Source of the DNA: Mytilisepta virgata
Taxonomy: Eukaryota; Mollusca; Bivalvia; Mytilida; Mytilidae
Assembly (NCBI GenBank): GCA_028015205.1
Contig: CM051520.1
Location: 10,078,501 to 10,142,500 of the forward strand
DNA: 64,000 bases
Direction of reading: 5' to 3'
A program made the translations under genes and the position numbers. Positions 36,301-47,593 of this stretch are shown piece after piece (position 1 is the stretch's first letter; every line of letters begins with the position of its first letter). The notes under the pieces were generated by a model, which saw nothing but the letters and a program-made list of their open reading frames with translations, was not told where the DNA came from and did no database searches.

Positions 36301-38813
36301 ACTTGTAAAATCCAAAACTACACCTAAATATTGAAAACTACGCTTTCTAAATGTATAAACTACACTACTAGCTTAAATGGGGTAAACAGGTCTGTTTATT
36401 GAAAATTGATTACCTTACACTGGAAAATGTTTGCAGGAATTTTAGTAATTCCAACCTGTCAGAATGTCAGTTACTTAATTTTCTAAAGTTTTTACTGATT
36501 AAACTTGCTAAATATAGCAAAGCTACTAATATAACATGGTTTGACTTCAGATTTTTCAGCTATTTTAAACGGATGAAAAGTTTAAAGATTACAATTAATG
36601 TTACATGTATCTATAGTAGTTATGTTAATTCTTTAGGTCATTGCTCAGACTTGTATGGATGCCAAGAAGTCAGGGAAATGGCAATATCCAGATAAACAGC
36701 AATTCTGTCAACAACGAGGCTCAGGCAATAATTGGGCACATGGATTTTGTGTACATGGACCAAAGGCAAAGGAACAGGTGTTAGAAATTGTTCAGAAAGA
36801 GGCAGAAAAATGTGACAATCTCGGTGGATTTCTGTCTTTGATGAGTCTAGCTGGTGGAACAGGATCAGGTGTAGGAGCCTACATTACAGAATGTCTTCGA
36901 GACGAGTTTCCTCATGCCTTTATTTTAAACCAAGTAGTGTGGCCCTATAATACAGGGGAAGTCATTGTACAGAATTATAATGCAATACTGACTTTGTCAC
37001 ATCTCTATAGGACTGTGGATGCTGTTATTGTGATGCAGAATGACCATTTACATAAAATATGTGCACATTTATTAAATATAAAGAAAATTTCATTTAAGGA
37101 AATAAACAATGTCATATGCCATAAAATGTTAAGTCTTCTGTCACCAGGGACATTATATAAATATCCAGGATATACTTGTTCTAATACAATAGGTAAGTTT
37201 TAGATGTAAAGTTTGTTTATATATTGTTCCTTTGTTGCTAAGGAAGTTTTGGGTAGATGTAAAGTTTGTTTATATATTGTTCCTTTGTTGCTAAGGATAG
37301 TTACTCATTTATATTGACCTTAAATCTGTATTCTTCATTATTGTAACTTCAGATCAAATAGTTTAAAATTAGTATTTGCTGCTTCTCAACAAAGCATGCA
37401 GCATTTAGCAGTAAGAGCAAAAAACTGGTCGCCTTCAGAGACGGAATAATGTATTCAGTTGGGGTGACATGTTTTCCTTCAGACTATTACCTTGTTAGCT
37501 AGCACATTAAACTCACAGTTCAGCATGTCAGTAGTATAAAGCAGCCTTCTTATCACATCAGTATGTTCTCATCAAGCAACTGATATAAATGTTATAATTG
37601 ACACTGGATCTTAACCAATAATTCATTCACCGATACTTATTTTTATATTAAGCTTATAAATAATTATTGATTTTACACAAATTTTCTGTGTTATTATTTT
37701 CAGTATTTTTAAGAAGAACTGAATTGTATAGGGGTGCTGAATTTATGTACACTTTGTACTTTCAAGGGATAATTGAGAATATTTTGCATCTTCCAGGTGA
37801 GATAATGGAGCACATGGTGCCTGTATCAGATTATAAACTCTTAACTGTAAAGAATATACCTCAGATGCCTGAGACATCTATACAGTTTAGTACGTTCCAG
37901 TGGCAGGGCCTACTGAAACATCTCAGGCAGATGTTGATAGCGGATGCTGCCATGGAAGAAGGTAAGACATAAATTTTTTTTAAAAAACCTGCCTCCATTT
38001 CAAAAGAATCTTAATACTAGGATTAACTGCAAGCATGATGAATTCATATATAGAATGTAAGCCACTGACATCACACTTTTGACAAAAAGAGGGGCCTTTT
38101 TCATAGAAACTGTCTTTTCATATTCTTTTGGAACAATGGAAGAATAGACTATTAGGAAGTCTTGAATGAATTTATATGTTCTATTTGTACACAAGTTGTA
38201 AAATTTCTCATTATTACATTGAAAATATTTTAAAAATTAAGGCAGTATTTTTTCTTAAGAGATTACTCAACATAATAGATAATAGAGAACTTTTGTTTGC
38301 AACAACTATTGTTGCATCATTTCCTGTCTTAAAATACGACCTGCTAACTAGGGAAACCCATGCCATGTGATAAAGCAGTAAAAGTTTTTTATTTGTCACT
38401 GTTTTGTAGGTATTGATTGGCAGATCAAAGTAGGTGATGAAACTCCAAGGGGAGGAGCTAGACACAACCAATCACTGGCCAACTTTTTAATGTTACGAGG
38501 GAAAGATGTCATCACAGCTGACACTACTGCCTTTGAAGATTCTATGTTATATGCTCCTTGGATACCACCAGGTGGCTCATTACTTAAAGGGATGCAACCA
38601 AGGGTTTTTAATCAGTATGAGAAGTCAGCCTGTCTGTTGTCGAACAGTAAATCCCCAATTACTCAAATGGACTATACTGTTGGGAAGGCTTGGAATATGT
38701 TTTCATCGAGAGCATATGTACATCAGTATAATAAACATGGATTGTTAGATGAAGACTTTGTGGATGGTTTTGTCACTTTAGAACAAGTTATTTCAAACTA
38801 TAAGAATTTATAA
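30361..38813 (+). CDS. TUBD1: Delta-tubulin, complete (five coding exons)
   Basis: Exons: 30361-30465, 35431-35553, 36637-37192, 37797-37961 and 38410-38813. Intron phases are 0, 0, 1, 1, 1. The joined product is 450 aa, against about 453 aa for the human protein. Visible marks are the tubulin N-terminus [27 protein letters not shown], the nucleotide-binding signature [12 protein letters not shown] (G149-G154), [39 protein letters not shown], and [16 protein letters not shown] near the end. The acceptor of exon 4 is at 37796 (CCAG|GTGAG). Reading further upstream in the open frame would add about 30 residues not found in the family. Delta-tubulin is needed for stable triplet microtubules of centrioles and basal bodies. 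Intron 1 (about 5 kb) contains a decayed six-fold copy of the exon 1 donor region and two minisatellite arrays. Intron 2 contains a DNA transposon. Confidence 0.96.
30411..30980 (+). repeat. Six tandem copies of the delta-tubulin exon 1 end with its 5' splice site
   Basis: The genuine exon end (CAGATGTTCCAGTCC... ATG|GTAAGT at 30466) is followed by five copies with donor-like sites at 30570 (GTAAGT), 30669 (GTAAGT), 30759 (GTAAGT), 30845 (GTAATA) and 30935 (GTAAGT). Spacing is about 76-104 bp. Copies 2 and 3 keep the coding phrase MFQSLM(N/D)D.HMKPVHTM; later copies are progressively deleted. The open frame at 30519-30704 is a by-product of this array. Confidence 0.93.
31021..32065 (+). repeat. 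Hairpin plus tandem array, ~146-157-bp unit, about five units
   Basis: A two-part hairpin, GTCTCGC..GCGAC-GAAA-GTCGC..GCGAGAC (31022-31056), is followed by a (GGCGAC)n run (31073-31104). The units are marked by 'GATCTATATGGGTACATGCC' at about 31331, 31488, 31634, 31780 and 31926, with 'CCTTGACCTCAATTTCATGG'. The spacing settles at exactly 146 bp. The array is in delta-tubulin intron 1. Confidence 0.9.
32771..33790 (+). repeat. Hairpin plus tandem array, ~146-bp unit
   Basis: A short hairpin (CAACTGAGTTG within CCCCTCGCC...GGAGGG, 32772-32798) and a CCGT/CTGT-rich run precede units marked by 'ACATCAATCATCTTTGGTCA' at about 32920, 33066 and 33211. Decayed units reach about 33790 (a second 'GAGGGGATTAGCTGTCATTT' at 33441 and 33772). 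In delta-tubulin intron 1. Confidence 0.85.
33810..34004 (+). pseudogene. Orphan zinc-finger-like ORF, 64 codons
   Basis: A cysteine-rich frame with two regular C-x2-C-x12-H-x-C modules ([18 protein letters not shown] and [19 protein letters not shown]) and a third half module (CYDCKK). The sequence TTTTTACAG just upstream (33800-33808) could be a 3' splice site. It lies in delta-tubulin intron 1 with no partner exon that I can find. It may be a stray exon or a remnant of a transposon-encoded DNA-binding protein. The pattern is too regular to be chance, but the function is unknown. Confidence 0.4.
34005..35430. other. Delta-tubulin intron 1, right end
   Basis: A 17-A run at 34275-34291 and fragments of the 31-kb repeat unit near 34860-34960 ('CCTTGACCTCAATT', 'GTCCAGTGACC') are visible. 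No exon other than exon 2 at 35431. Confidence 0.5.
35663..36394. mobile_element. Non-autonomous DNA transposon with 6-bp target duplication
   Basis: The 732-bp element has CAGACCTGTTTACC at the left and its complement GGTAAACAGGTCTG at the right. It is flanked by TTTATT on both sides (35657-35662, 36395-36400). 'CTACG' words recur near both ends. A perfect CGGCGCATTGCGCCG palindrome lies at 36261-36275. No transposase is encoded. A 6-bp duplication does not fit hAT (8 bp) or Tc1 (TA), so I leave the superfamily open. It lies in delta-tubulin intron 2. Confidence 0.85.
37203..37311. repeat. Two-copy tandem duplication just after delta-tubulin exon 3
   Basis: The block 'AGATGTAAAGTTTGTTTATA...TTGCTAAGGA' (about 53 bp) occurs twice in direct succession starting ten bases after the exon 3 donor. 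The two copies are practically identical, so the duplication is recent. Confidence 0.9.
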
Positions 38814-38917
38814 ATAGAATAGTAATGGAATATAATGGTGTATGAATAGAAATGATGTAATCATGCACTATCATGCACTATCCATGTTATGATTATTGTA
38901 TGATTATAACATGTTTT

Positions 38918-38930
38918 AATAAAAAATAAA
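38918..38930 (+). terminator. Polyadenylation signals of the delta-tubulin gene
   Basis: Two overlapping-range AATAAA hexamers at 38918-38923 and 38925-38930, about 105 bp after the stop codon. Confidence 0.75.
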
Positions 38931-39360
38931 AAATGAAGTAGTAATGCCATTTTAAATGATTAACTAGTTCATAGTTTAGTTTGATCTTTTATTTTCCCTG
39001 ACTTCAATAACTTTGGATAATGGTACATTTAGTCAGAGTCTACAGTATGTCTATAGCTTAGTCTTCAGAGAAGTTTTTGGGAAGTTCTTGGCTTTTACCT
39101 GTCACTTTGCATGTGCATATATTTTGTTTTCCCCCAAAAAATAAAGTTTGAAAATTTGATACTTCATACTCCAATGTGTTAACATTGAGCATTGTATGAC
39201 TCCTGGAGCCTTGAATTTTTTGCATATATAGGGCAATCAGCAAATTATTGGATCGGAAGAAGAAACCTTATCAAACATGCAAATGCTACAAATAATTATT
39301 TTCAGATCAATAGTTCCACCAAAAGACAGGGGAGACAATCTTGTAAAAACTTTGCTTTAC

Positions 39361-42300
39361 ATGAAACACTTAGTTGTGAATGGAGATGATTTAGGATACA
39401 GTAAGCCTAGAAATGAGGGAATTGTAAAATGTTTTAGAGAGGGCATTGTAACCAGTACATCTCTGTTAATCAATGGGGAGGCTGTAAGACACGCAGTAGA
39501 TTTGGTACAGAAATACAGTATTCCTACAGGTGGGTGGTCACAATAGAGAGGTATACTCAGAGATATTTACTATGGACTCATGGAGATTGAACTAACAAGT
39601 ACATTTCTTTGTTTTAAGTAATGGTTCAGATTACCTAATGTTGTTTCATTGTCTCTTACACCTACATGTAGGTGGTCGAGTGGTCTAGGTAGTTCGTCAT
39701 GACTACTAATGATCACGAGTCTGTCAACATTGAGGTTGTGATTTTAGGGGGAGGGAGGTGTTAGACTATGGTCTTAATTGACAAGGTGGTTCTCTCCGGG
39801 TATTCTGGCTTCCTCCACCAATATAAACTGGCCGCTCAAAATAGCCAAATGTGCTGAATACGGCGTAAAACCCCAAATAAACAATACAATATTACAGCTT
39901 GCATTTTAGTTCGCCTCAACAAAGTTGAGGGGGACTAATGGAGTCACCATGGTATCCACGTGCACGTTCACAGCCAGTTCTCAGTTACTAGTTGACCTAG
40001 GGTCATCTATTTTTGTGTGCAGTTGCATGTTAAAGAGACTGACCATATGACATAAGATGGGGGTCACATGACCCATATTACATGGTTGATTGGCTTTTAA
40101 GTTTTATGTCAAAAATCAGTTTTAACATACAAAGTAACCTACAATCATATTACTTGGTGTGAGGGTGCATCTAGGGGAATAATACAGCCTTCCACCAAAA
40201 TTATTTCACTCTGATCTACTTATTGCACTTCATTGACTTAGGTTAAGTTTTACGTCTGAGTTCAGTTCTCCGATACCAAGGGACCTACAATCATATTACT
40301 TGGTGTCAGGGTGCATCTTGTGGAGTAACACAGCTTCCCACCAAAATAAGGTCATTCTTACCTACTTATTGCACCTCATTGACTTAGGTTAAGTTTGACG
40401 TCTGAGTTCAGTTTTCTGATATAACTAAGTGTCATGATGCATCTTAGGGAGTAAAAGAGCCTCCCACCAAAAACTGGTCACCCTGACCTATTTATTGCGC
40501 TTCATTAACTTAGGTTAAGTTTTACATCCTAGTTCAGTTCTCCGATACCAAGGGACCTACAATCATATTACTTGGTGTGAAGGTGCATCTTGGGGAGTAA
40601 CACAGCCTCCCACCAAAATTAGGTCACTCTGACCTACTTATCACACTTCATTGACTTGGTTCAAGTTTTATGTCAGAGTTCAGTTCTCTGATACAAAGCA
40701 ACCTACAATCATATAACTTCGTGTCAGGGTGCATCTTGGGGATTAACACAGCCTCCCACTAAAATTAGGTCACTCTGGCCAAGTGACCAATCATATTACT
40801 TTCTGTAAGTGTGCATCTAGGGGAGCTACAAAGCCACTCACCAAAATAATCAGGGGAATGAAGCGAACTTTGTAATCGTAGATTTCAGGTTATTTGATGT
40901 TGGCCATAAAATAAATTTAATTCTGAAATGCACATGGAATTTCATTGTATTACTGTCTGGAAAACTTGATTCACAGGATGGATTTTTCAAAATATGAATA
41001 CCTTAACCAATGTAAATTTTCTTTTCACATGGCTGACAGATGCAAAAGCTAAGTTGTCAGTAAAACAATTGAACTTACCAAATTTTGTTCAGTCATGTCC
41101 TCAGGAGAAATAAAAATATTTCACCTATGTAATTTCCAATGTAAAAAGGAAAAACTCTTCCTGTGAGATTTTGTTAAATTAAGTGACATCCTCGTGTTTC
41201 ACATAAAATGCATAGAAAATATTAGAACAATGGTTTTGCACATTTTAAGTCGGGTGAGGTAGTCATTTCACATTTTTCAAATTTTTAAGTTTTTGAGTGC
41301 ATTTATTTTTCCATTGTAAATTTCCCATTAAAAAAAAATATAACCTTTATTAATAATGGTAATCTTTATGTTTTCTTTGATGACTCATTAGGTTAATTCA
41401 TTTCAAAAAAATAATTTATAATTCTAGCATTTAGATTTTCAAAATGCCAAAAATCCATTATGTTAAACTGAGCTTTCCAGAGAGTAGATAGGTATAAGTA
41501 AAAGAAGATACAGAAGAGAGGGAATAACATCATATATCTGTATTCTAAAACATGGAGCTCTGCGGCAAGCTATCATTTGTCATACATAAAAATATTAAAA
41601 ATTGAATTGAGTAAATGTAGACAGTGTATATTTTTAAGGACTACACCTGAACCTGTCGGAGGGTAAACCCCTTACCAATGCTACATCACTTGTTGACAAG
41701 GATGGTTATATGTTGGGGAAACATGGTATCAGAGATATCCATAGACAAGGGAACATTGATCTCATGCAGGTAAGTAATTAACTAATATGGATCTAAAGGT
41801 AAATAAAAGACATGAGAGATTGTAAACATATAAAAAATAAACTTATTAGATTCTGAAATGGATAAATGAGGATCTCAACAGGTTTGTAAATGACAAAAAA
41901 GGATGAGGTGCACGTCCATTGTGCAGTTTTTAAGCAGAACATTTAATAGTGTTTGGTACTTTTTTGACAATTTTTGAAATAAATATATAAAAAGTACCAG
42001 TATAAAATAATAATCATGTTACTGGTTAATATTATACATTTATTGACTTCAAACTAGGTTGATATTGGAATTTATCAACCCGATAAAATGGTAATATTCG
42101 CCAAGATTAGGCGAGGTGAATATTCATTTTGAGGGTTGATAAATCGATAGCAAGCTAGTTCAAAGTCAATAAATGTTTTATTATCATGATGATGGAACAG
42201 AAAAAAAATAATCAACAATATTCAACTTTAGTAAAGTCCCCATTCTATTTTTAGATCATATTAGGTTGGTATCAAATTCTGCATATACCCACCACATTTA

Positions 42301-45300
42301 GTAAAGTCCCCATTCTATTTTTAGATCATATTAGATTGCTATCTACCACTTTTATTTTTAGATCATAACCATAAATTCAGAATTTTTTTTATCAATGATA
42401 GGTTGCTACTGCGGGTGCTCACAACCTTTTATGTTATTTTTGGCCAATCAGGATCAAGAAAAAATAAATATAATTAATTTTCTTTGTGAGATGGATGATA
42501 TCCACTGAAAAGTTTAATGACTTTATGTTGCCTTTCTCATGTCATGCAACATTGTATCGGTAATAAATGTAGATTATATAACATGTAATTTTTCATATCA
42601 GACAGGATTATTTAATATCATACATATATGTAGATTTCAGTAAAATTAGTTTGATTTTAATGATATTCTGAATTGAACTATATTGCCATTCCTTATAGTT
42701 TTTATAATAGATAACAACACAAAGTGAGTTAACATGTTTGTTTATTATTCCTTCATCCCATATAAACCTTGAGGGTTTCAATCTTATTCAAAAATTATTA
42801 TGTTATAGTGTTTGTTTTGTGCATGAATTTATAAAAGTCTAGATGATTCCCACTCTTTTTATATGTCAAGATTGCCTCCAAATTCACAATGTTTGAAGTT
42901 TTATGCCATATGTGTGGCAACTTTAACATTATTGAAAACTTTGAAATTCTTATTATTTGTACATGTACTATATGTGTTAAATCTAAAAAGAGAAAAAATT
43001 ACAAATTCATTGATACATGTAATTATTGAAGTTATCAAGAAATTGGAAACTGGAAAGAAAGTTAAAAAAATTTTTTAAAAGCATCAATTTGTTCCATTTG
43101 GACATCTAATGTGTACGTATATTAGGTGATACCTAACCCAACATTTCAAATACAGAAGCAATCTTGTTGCATGAAAAGTGGGAATATATTATAGTAGAGT
43201 TTTTCTATGTACCTTAAAGGTTATAATTATACTGTTATATGTTCTGGCATGATTTATTATATGTAGGAATTCAGTTTTCCTGAATTAAAAGTGAATTTAA
43301 AGATCTTTTTCAGATATTTTCTTATTGTTGAAAAATTTTGATTTAATAATTTGGTAAACAGACCTTTAATATACATGAACTAGAAGTACTGTGAGCAAAG
43401 CTCACAAATTTATATCCCCTGCTACGACTACAATAATATGAAGAAATGTACAAGTCCATGTTTGTCTATGGGAAACCCCAAAAACCATTTTGATAAAAAG
43501 AAATAAAAAAATAGAAGGTTTACAATGGCAATGTACAGGGAAGATTCCATGAAGTTTAAATTGAAATCCATTAACTGATTTAGGAGGCATTATGGACAGG
43601 GCATGCCTACCCCCCTTACATTACCATATTATGAAGAAATAGCAAAGCCCATGTTTGTCTGTGGAGAATCCCCAAAATTCTGATCTAAAATAGGTGGCAT
43701 ATGAGGGCAATGTAAAAATTCCCTGAAAGTTTTACAGAAATCCTTGCACTGGTGTCTGAGCAGTTGCAGTAAATAGGTGCGAACATAATCCCCCATCACT
43801 ATATATCCCCCATTTGCCATTCAGGGGATATAAAAAGTAATCCAAAGAACAAGCCCATAACACATTCAAAAGATGTGACTCAATAAATAGTCCTCCAACA
43901 CATTTTAAACAAGTGATACAGTAAGATTTCATAGAAGTTAAACTACTACAGCAGGCTTTCAATATAGTACACAATAAATAATAAATAAATAATCTTTATT
44001 TATAATAAGGAGTACTTTAAACTGTAAATAGGGTAAAAAATAACTTTAATCCAAGTGAGGCAATAGCAGACCTTTAATGTAGTTTGAATAAAAGGACAAC
44101 CAGAAATACAATATACACAAGTTCAAAGCATTATATCAGTAATATATAAAGATGACAACTGTATTTAAGAAAAATTTATAGGTTGAGATTGAAATGCAAG
44201 CCCAGATAGATAAGTTCCAGTCTTTGATGGGAATGAAGCCTTTTCATGTGGATGGACATCAACATGTACATTTATTACCTGGTAATGTTATATGTATAGG
44301 ATTTCTGGTATACTTATTTACTCTCAAAAGGTGAAAGACACAGTTTGTCCCACATACTTCAATAATTTGCTTTTTCGATAAAAAAAAGTAACAGGACTAA
44401 AATTTTATTCATTTCAAATGATGATAGGTATAGATTTGTATTCTGACAGTCCTATTGGTCTGAAACTTTTGAAACAAGCCTGCACTTGTTGAAAACTGTC
44501 AGGTTTTTGGTGATATAATACCAAAATTAATCATACTCAGATAATGGAAAAATTCTGCTCTCATGAAAGTTCTGATACAAAGTTCATATTATATTTCATT
44601 CTTATTTTATAAGTTTTTGCCACATCATACTTTTGTAGGAACAATTTTTTTAATGCAGAAATAAATATTTATGATATATTCATTTCATTTGAAAAAATAT
44701 AATAATTTTCTCAAGCAAGAATAGTTTATTGCAGTTTAGCTGATTTTCATGTGTACATATTTATTGCACAACAATCTATTAGTTGTACAGCTAATACAGG
44801 GTGGTTAATAAACCTGTTACAGTTATAACATTTTCTACACAGGATTATGCGAGATTTTCTGCAGAGTTTTGGAAAAGAACAATATCTATGTGACCAGACT
44901 GCCTATAGAAGATATCAGAGATAAAGAACTGCCTAATAAAGAATTTTTACAGACTGTAGTTGAAGATTCTTATGATGCCAAGTGTATTTTTGACAGATTT
45001 GGTATTAGGTAATAAGATTTTTGTATATTGAGTTTTTAGCCAATTCAGTACAACTGGTGCAGGAGATAAATTGTCAGTGTCAGATGATAAGAACATGTTG
45101 AAAAATTACTGGTATGCTTTTTAGCTCACCTGGCCTAAAAGGCCATGTGAGCTATTGCCATCACTTTGCATCTGTCGTCACATTTCAATCTTCTTCTCCA
45201 AAACCCCATGGCCAATTGAAAGCAAACTTTATGGGGATGTTCATTGGATGGTCCTCTACAAAGTGTATGTTTTTGGTTCTGATCCAAAATTCAACATGGC

Positions 45301-45775
45301 TGCCAGGGCCATTTATGCACTCTGATTGGTTGAAATTTTAAAAATCTTCTCTGAAAATACAAAGGCAATTGAATTATATTGCAGGAATGATCTTTACATG
45401 GTCCTCTACGAAGAATATGTTTTTTGTGCCTATCTGAAATCCAAGATGGCCACCACCATGGGATACATTTACATTGCAACACAGGATCCTATGGGAAATA
45501 CATACAAACATCGTCTTGTCAGAAACCGTTTTGACAGATGGAAGTAAAAATTGTGCCTGAATGATCAGATAATGGTCCCTAATAAAATTGATGTTTTGAT
45601 CCCGATCTAAAATTTAGCATAGCTGGCAGGGTCAACTATGCACTCTGATTGGCTGAAATTTCAAAAATCTTTTTTCTTGGTCCTCTACCAACTATTTCTT
45701 TCATGCCAATATGAAATCCAAGATGTCTGAAACTACAGAGCCAGTTGGTACCAAACTTGGCAGAAATGGTCCTTA

Positions 45776-45829
<54 letters not shown>

Positions 45830-47554
45830 TGTCCATCCGTCAGTCTGTCAGTCTTGTTTCTTGTCATCGCAACTCCTCTCAAACTACACAACAGAATTTC
45901 ACGAAACCTTTTCAGATAATAAGGACATACTATGTAGTTGTGCATATCGACAGGAAATTGCGATTCAATTTTTTTTCTAGGAGTTTTGCCCCTTTGAACT
46001 TATTTACTTTAATGTACTACTGCAACAGTTTGTCATTTGATTGTGTTCATTTTACTTGTGAATTGAGATTTTGTTTCTCCAGTGACAATGTGAAGACGTG
46101 GGGTATGTGAGCGTGCTCACAAAGGTTCTTTAATTGGTCCTCTGTCAGAATTGTGTCTGATGACACAGAATGTCAACCAAGATGGCTGCCAAAGCCAAAC
46201 TTAGTTAAACAAAATTTATTAAAAAATCTTCTTGTTTGAAACCACATAGCCAATTGGAACCAAACTTAGCAGAAATGGTCCTTAGGTGGTTCTCTTTCAG
46301 AAATATGTCCCGGAATGTCAAAGATGGCCGTCACAGCTAAACTTAGTTAAACATAGGACCCTTTGGAAAAATTCCTTAAAAAATATTCTGATCTGAGACC
46401 AATTGGCCGATTGGGACCAGACTTGGCAACAATGGTCATTAGATGTTCCCCTTTCATAATTATGTCTGCTGACCTGTCCTGTCAATTAAGATGGCCACCA
46501 AAGCTGAACTTAGTTTAACATAGGACCCTATGGGAAAATTTAATTTACAGTCACCATACCTTAAACTTGGCCATTTGGATACCAAACTAATACCAGCAAT
46601 GGTCTCTTTCAGAAGTGTGTTTGATACCCTTGAATGTCAACTAAGATGGCCACTACACCCTAACTTTGTTTAACATTGTACCTTGGGAAAACTAGCCGAG
46701 ATAACAGCTACACTTAAACTATCAGTCCTGCTGAAGGTGGACAAGTTAAATCCAGGTGAGCGATACAGGCTCTTAAGATCCTCTAGTTAAATTCTTGCAC
46801 ATTTTGATTATTTTCAAATTACTTGTGCATTGTAAATTAAACTGTAGTAAGTTACTTTGAAATATGTATTCCTTGTACTTTTGAAATAGTCTATAAAGGA
46901 CTTTTTTGGTGGAATTTTAGCCATTTGTATAACAACATTTGTTAGACAATACTATTTTGTTTTTGTATGAATTTATTAAATTATCAGGATGACTTCACAT
47001 TGCTTTTGCATCAACATCATGTTTTATGTGTTCATCCACATCAATTTAATGAATGAAATGATCATAACATCATTCATGAAACTGCACAACTTAATACAAC
47101 ATTACATATGGTTAAAAGGTTTACTTTTTGTTGATCTTAAAATTTCAGTCCTGAACAGGTATGTTAAATTTTACCGGTCAAAAGAATAATTGCAATTTGT
47201 TTTCTGATACTAACTGTCAGTATTGTACATTAACAAAAGAGATATTTTGTTATTCTATTTTGTAGATACACAGACAAATTTATTGGTCTCAATTCATCAG
47301 AAGTATCAGTAGACACAGTAATACAACTGATATCAGACATGTTAAATTACAGTTTCCACGGTCACATTTCCTGTGAGTTTATGGTGCATCCTGGGTACAA
47401 AACACAAGAGAAAGGTGGCTGTGGTTGTGGTCCAGATGATTTTTCTCAGTCCTATGAAAGAGAAAATGAAGTCAATTTTCTATGTGATAGGAGGTTAAAG
47501 CAGTTCATAGAAAAGTCTGAAATTCAACTTGCAGATTTTGAAACCTTATTTTAA
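39361..47554 (+). CDS. YDJC: YdjC-type carbohydrate deacetylase, complete (five exons)
   Basis: Exons: 39361-39529, 41639-41769, 44182-44281, 44843-45008 and 47266-47554. Phases are 1, 0, 1, 2 and all junctions stay in frame for 284 aa (human YDJC is about 323 aa). Family marks are VVNGDDLGYS at residues 5-14 (metal-binding/catalytic Asp pair D9-D10), GLHLNLSEGKP (His59), DGHQHVHLLPG (residues 124-134, metal-binding His) and CEFMVHPGY (His230). These are the Asp-His-His metal site and loops of the YdjC superfamily, which removes acetyl groups from N-acetylated sugars; the substrate in animals is unsettled. The start chosen matches the family's short N-terminus. The frame is open further upstream to 39277, and an AG at 39304-39305 could be an acceptor for a 5' UTR exon. 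The gene is only 550 bp downstream of delta-tubulin, on the same strand. Confidence 0.93.
39669..39888 (+). mobile_element. tRNA-derived SINE, copy 3 (plus orientation, decayed)
   Basis: The head TGGTCGAGTGGTCTAGGTAG (A box) is followed by GACTACTAATGATCAC and a damaged B box. The body reads TCTTAATTGACAAGG...GGCTTCCTCCACCAATA and ends at ACGGCGTAAAACCCCAAATAAA. It is the complement of the copies at 18.2 and 21.9 kb and lies in intron 1 of the deacetylase gene. Confidence 0.85.
39904..40870 (+). repeat. Hairpin plus tandem array, ~127-153-bp unit, about six units
   Basis: A perfect stem CCTCAAC-AAA-GTTGAGG (39914-39930), extended by TTAGTT/GACTAA, precedes units marked by 'CTACAATCATATTACTTGGT' near 40139, 40266, 40556 and 40703, and by 'TCCCACCAAAAT'. 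In intron 1 of the deacetylase gene. Confidence 0.88.
40871..41638. other. Deacetylase intron 1, no feature recognised
   Basis: AT-rich sequence ending in the acceptor TTTTTAAG at 41631-41638. Confidence 0.45.
42025..42190. repeat. Hairpin-forming inverted repeat (MITE-like)
   Basis: 'ACATTTATTGACTTCAAACTAG...ATTTATCAACCC' pairs with 'GGGTTGATAAAT...CTAGTTCAAAGTCAATAAATG'. The inner arms ATATTCGCC/GGCGAGGTGAATAT leave a loop of only a few bases near 42108. The total is about 165 bp, in intron 2 of the deacetylase gene. No target duplication could be fixed. Confidence 0.75.
42225..42370. repeat. Short tandem duplication
   Basis: 'TAGTAAAGTCCCCATTCTAT' with 'TTTTTAGATCATATTAG' occurs twice (about 42229 and 42298), plus a partial third copy at about 42351. 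Confidence 0.8.
43391..43825 (+). repeat. Hairpin plus short two-unit repeat
   Basis: Perfect hairpin GTGAGC-AAA-GCTCAC (43391-43405). It is followed by two units containing 'ATATGAAGAAAT' and 'CCATGTTTGTCT' (43436 and 43630), then ends near 'GGGGATATAAAAAG'. In intron 2 of the deacetylase gene. Confidence 0.75.
45122..45774 (+). repeat. Hairpin plus tandem array, 'AGCTCACCTGGCC' family
   Basis: Hairpin AGCTCACCTGGCC / GGCCATGTGAGCT (45123-45154) is followed by units with 'GCCATTTATGCACTCTGATTGG' variants near 45307 and 45633, and 'TGAAATCCAAGATGGCC' near 45436 and 45711. In intron 4 of the deacetylase gene. Related to 388-550 and, inverted, to 17300-18070. Confidence 0.85.
45775..46795 (+). 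repeat. Nested hairpin element plus continuation of the tandem array
   Basis: A long hairpin, ATTATACCCC ... GCAACGAGTTGC ... AGGGTATAAT (about 45775-45810), with a CCGT/CTGT-rich run begins inside the preceding array. From about 46110 the outer array resumes, with 'AAGATGGCC' phrases near 46177, 46322, 46489 and 46643, and ends near 'CAGGTGAGCGATACAGGCTC' (46753). One hairpin element is therefore inserted inside another. Confidence 0.75.
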
Positions 47555-47587
47555 GCAAAAAAGAAAAAGAATATATTATATTAACAG

Positions 47588-47593
47588 AATAAA
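47588..47593 (+). terminator. Polyadenylation signal of the deacetylase gene
   Basis: AATAAA 34 bp after the stop codon. Confidence 0.7.

Noticed and set aside
37667..37796. In-frame upstream extension of delta-tubulin exon 4 from the AG at about 37703
   Set aside because: The acceptor at 37796 is in phase and gives the family's conserved spacing. The longer form would insert about 30 unrelated residues.
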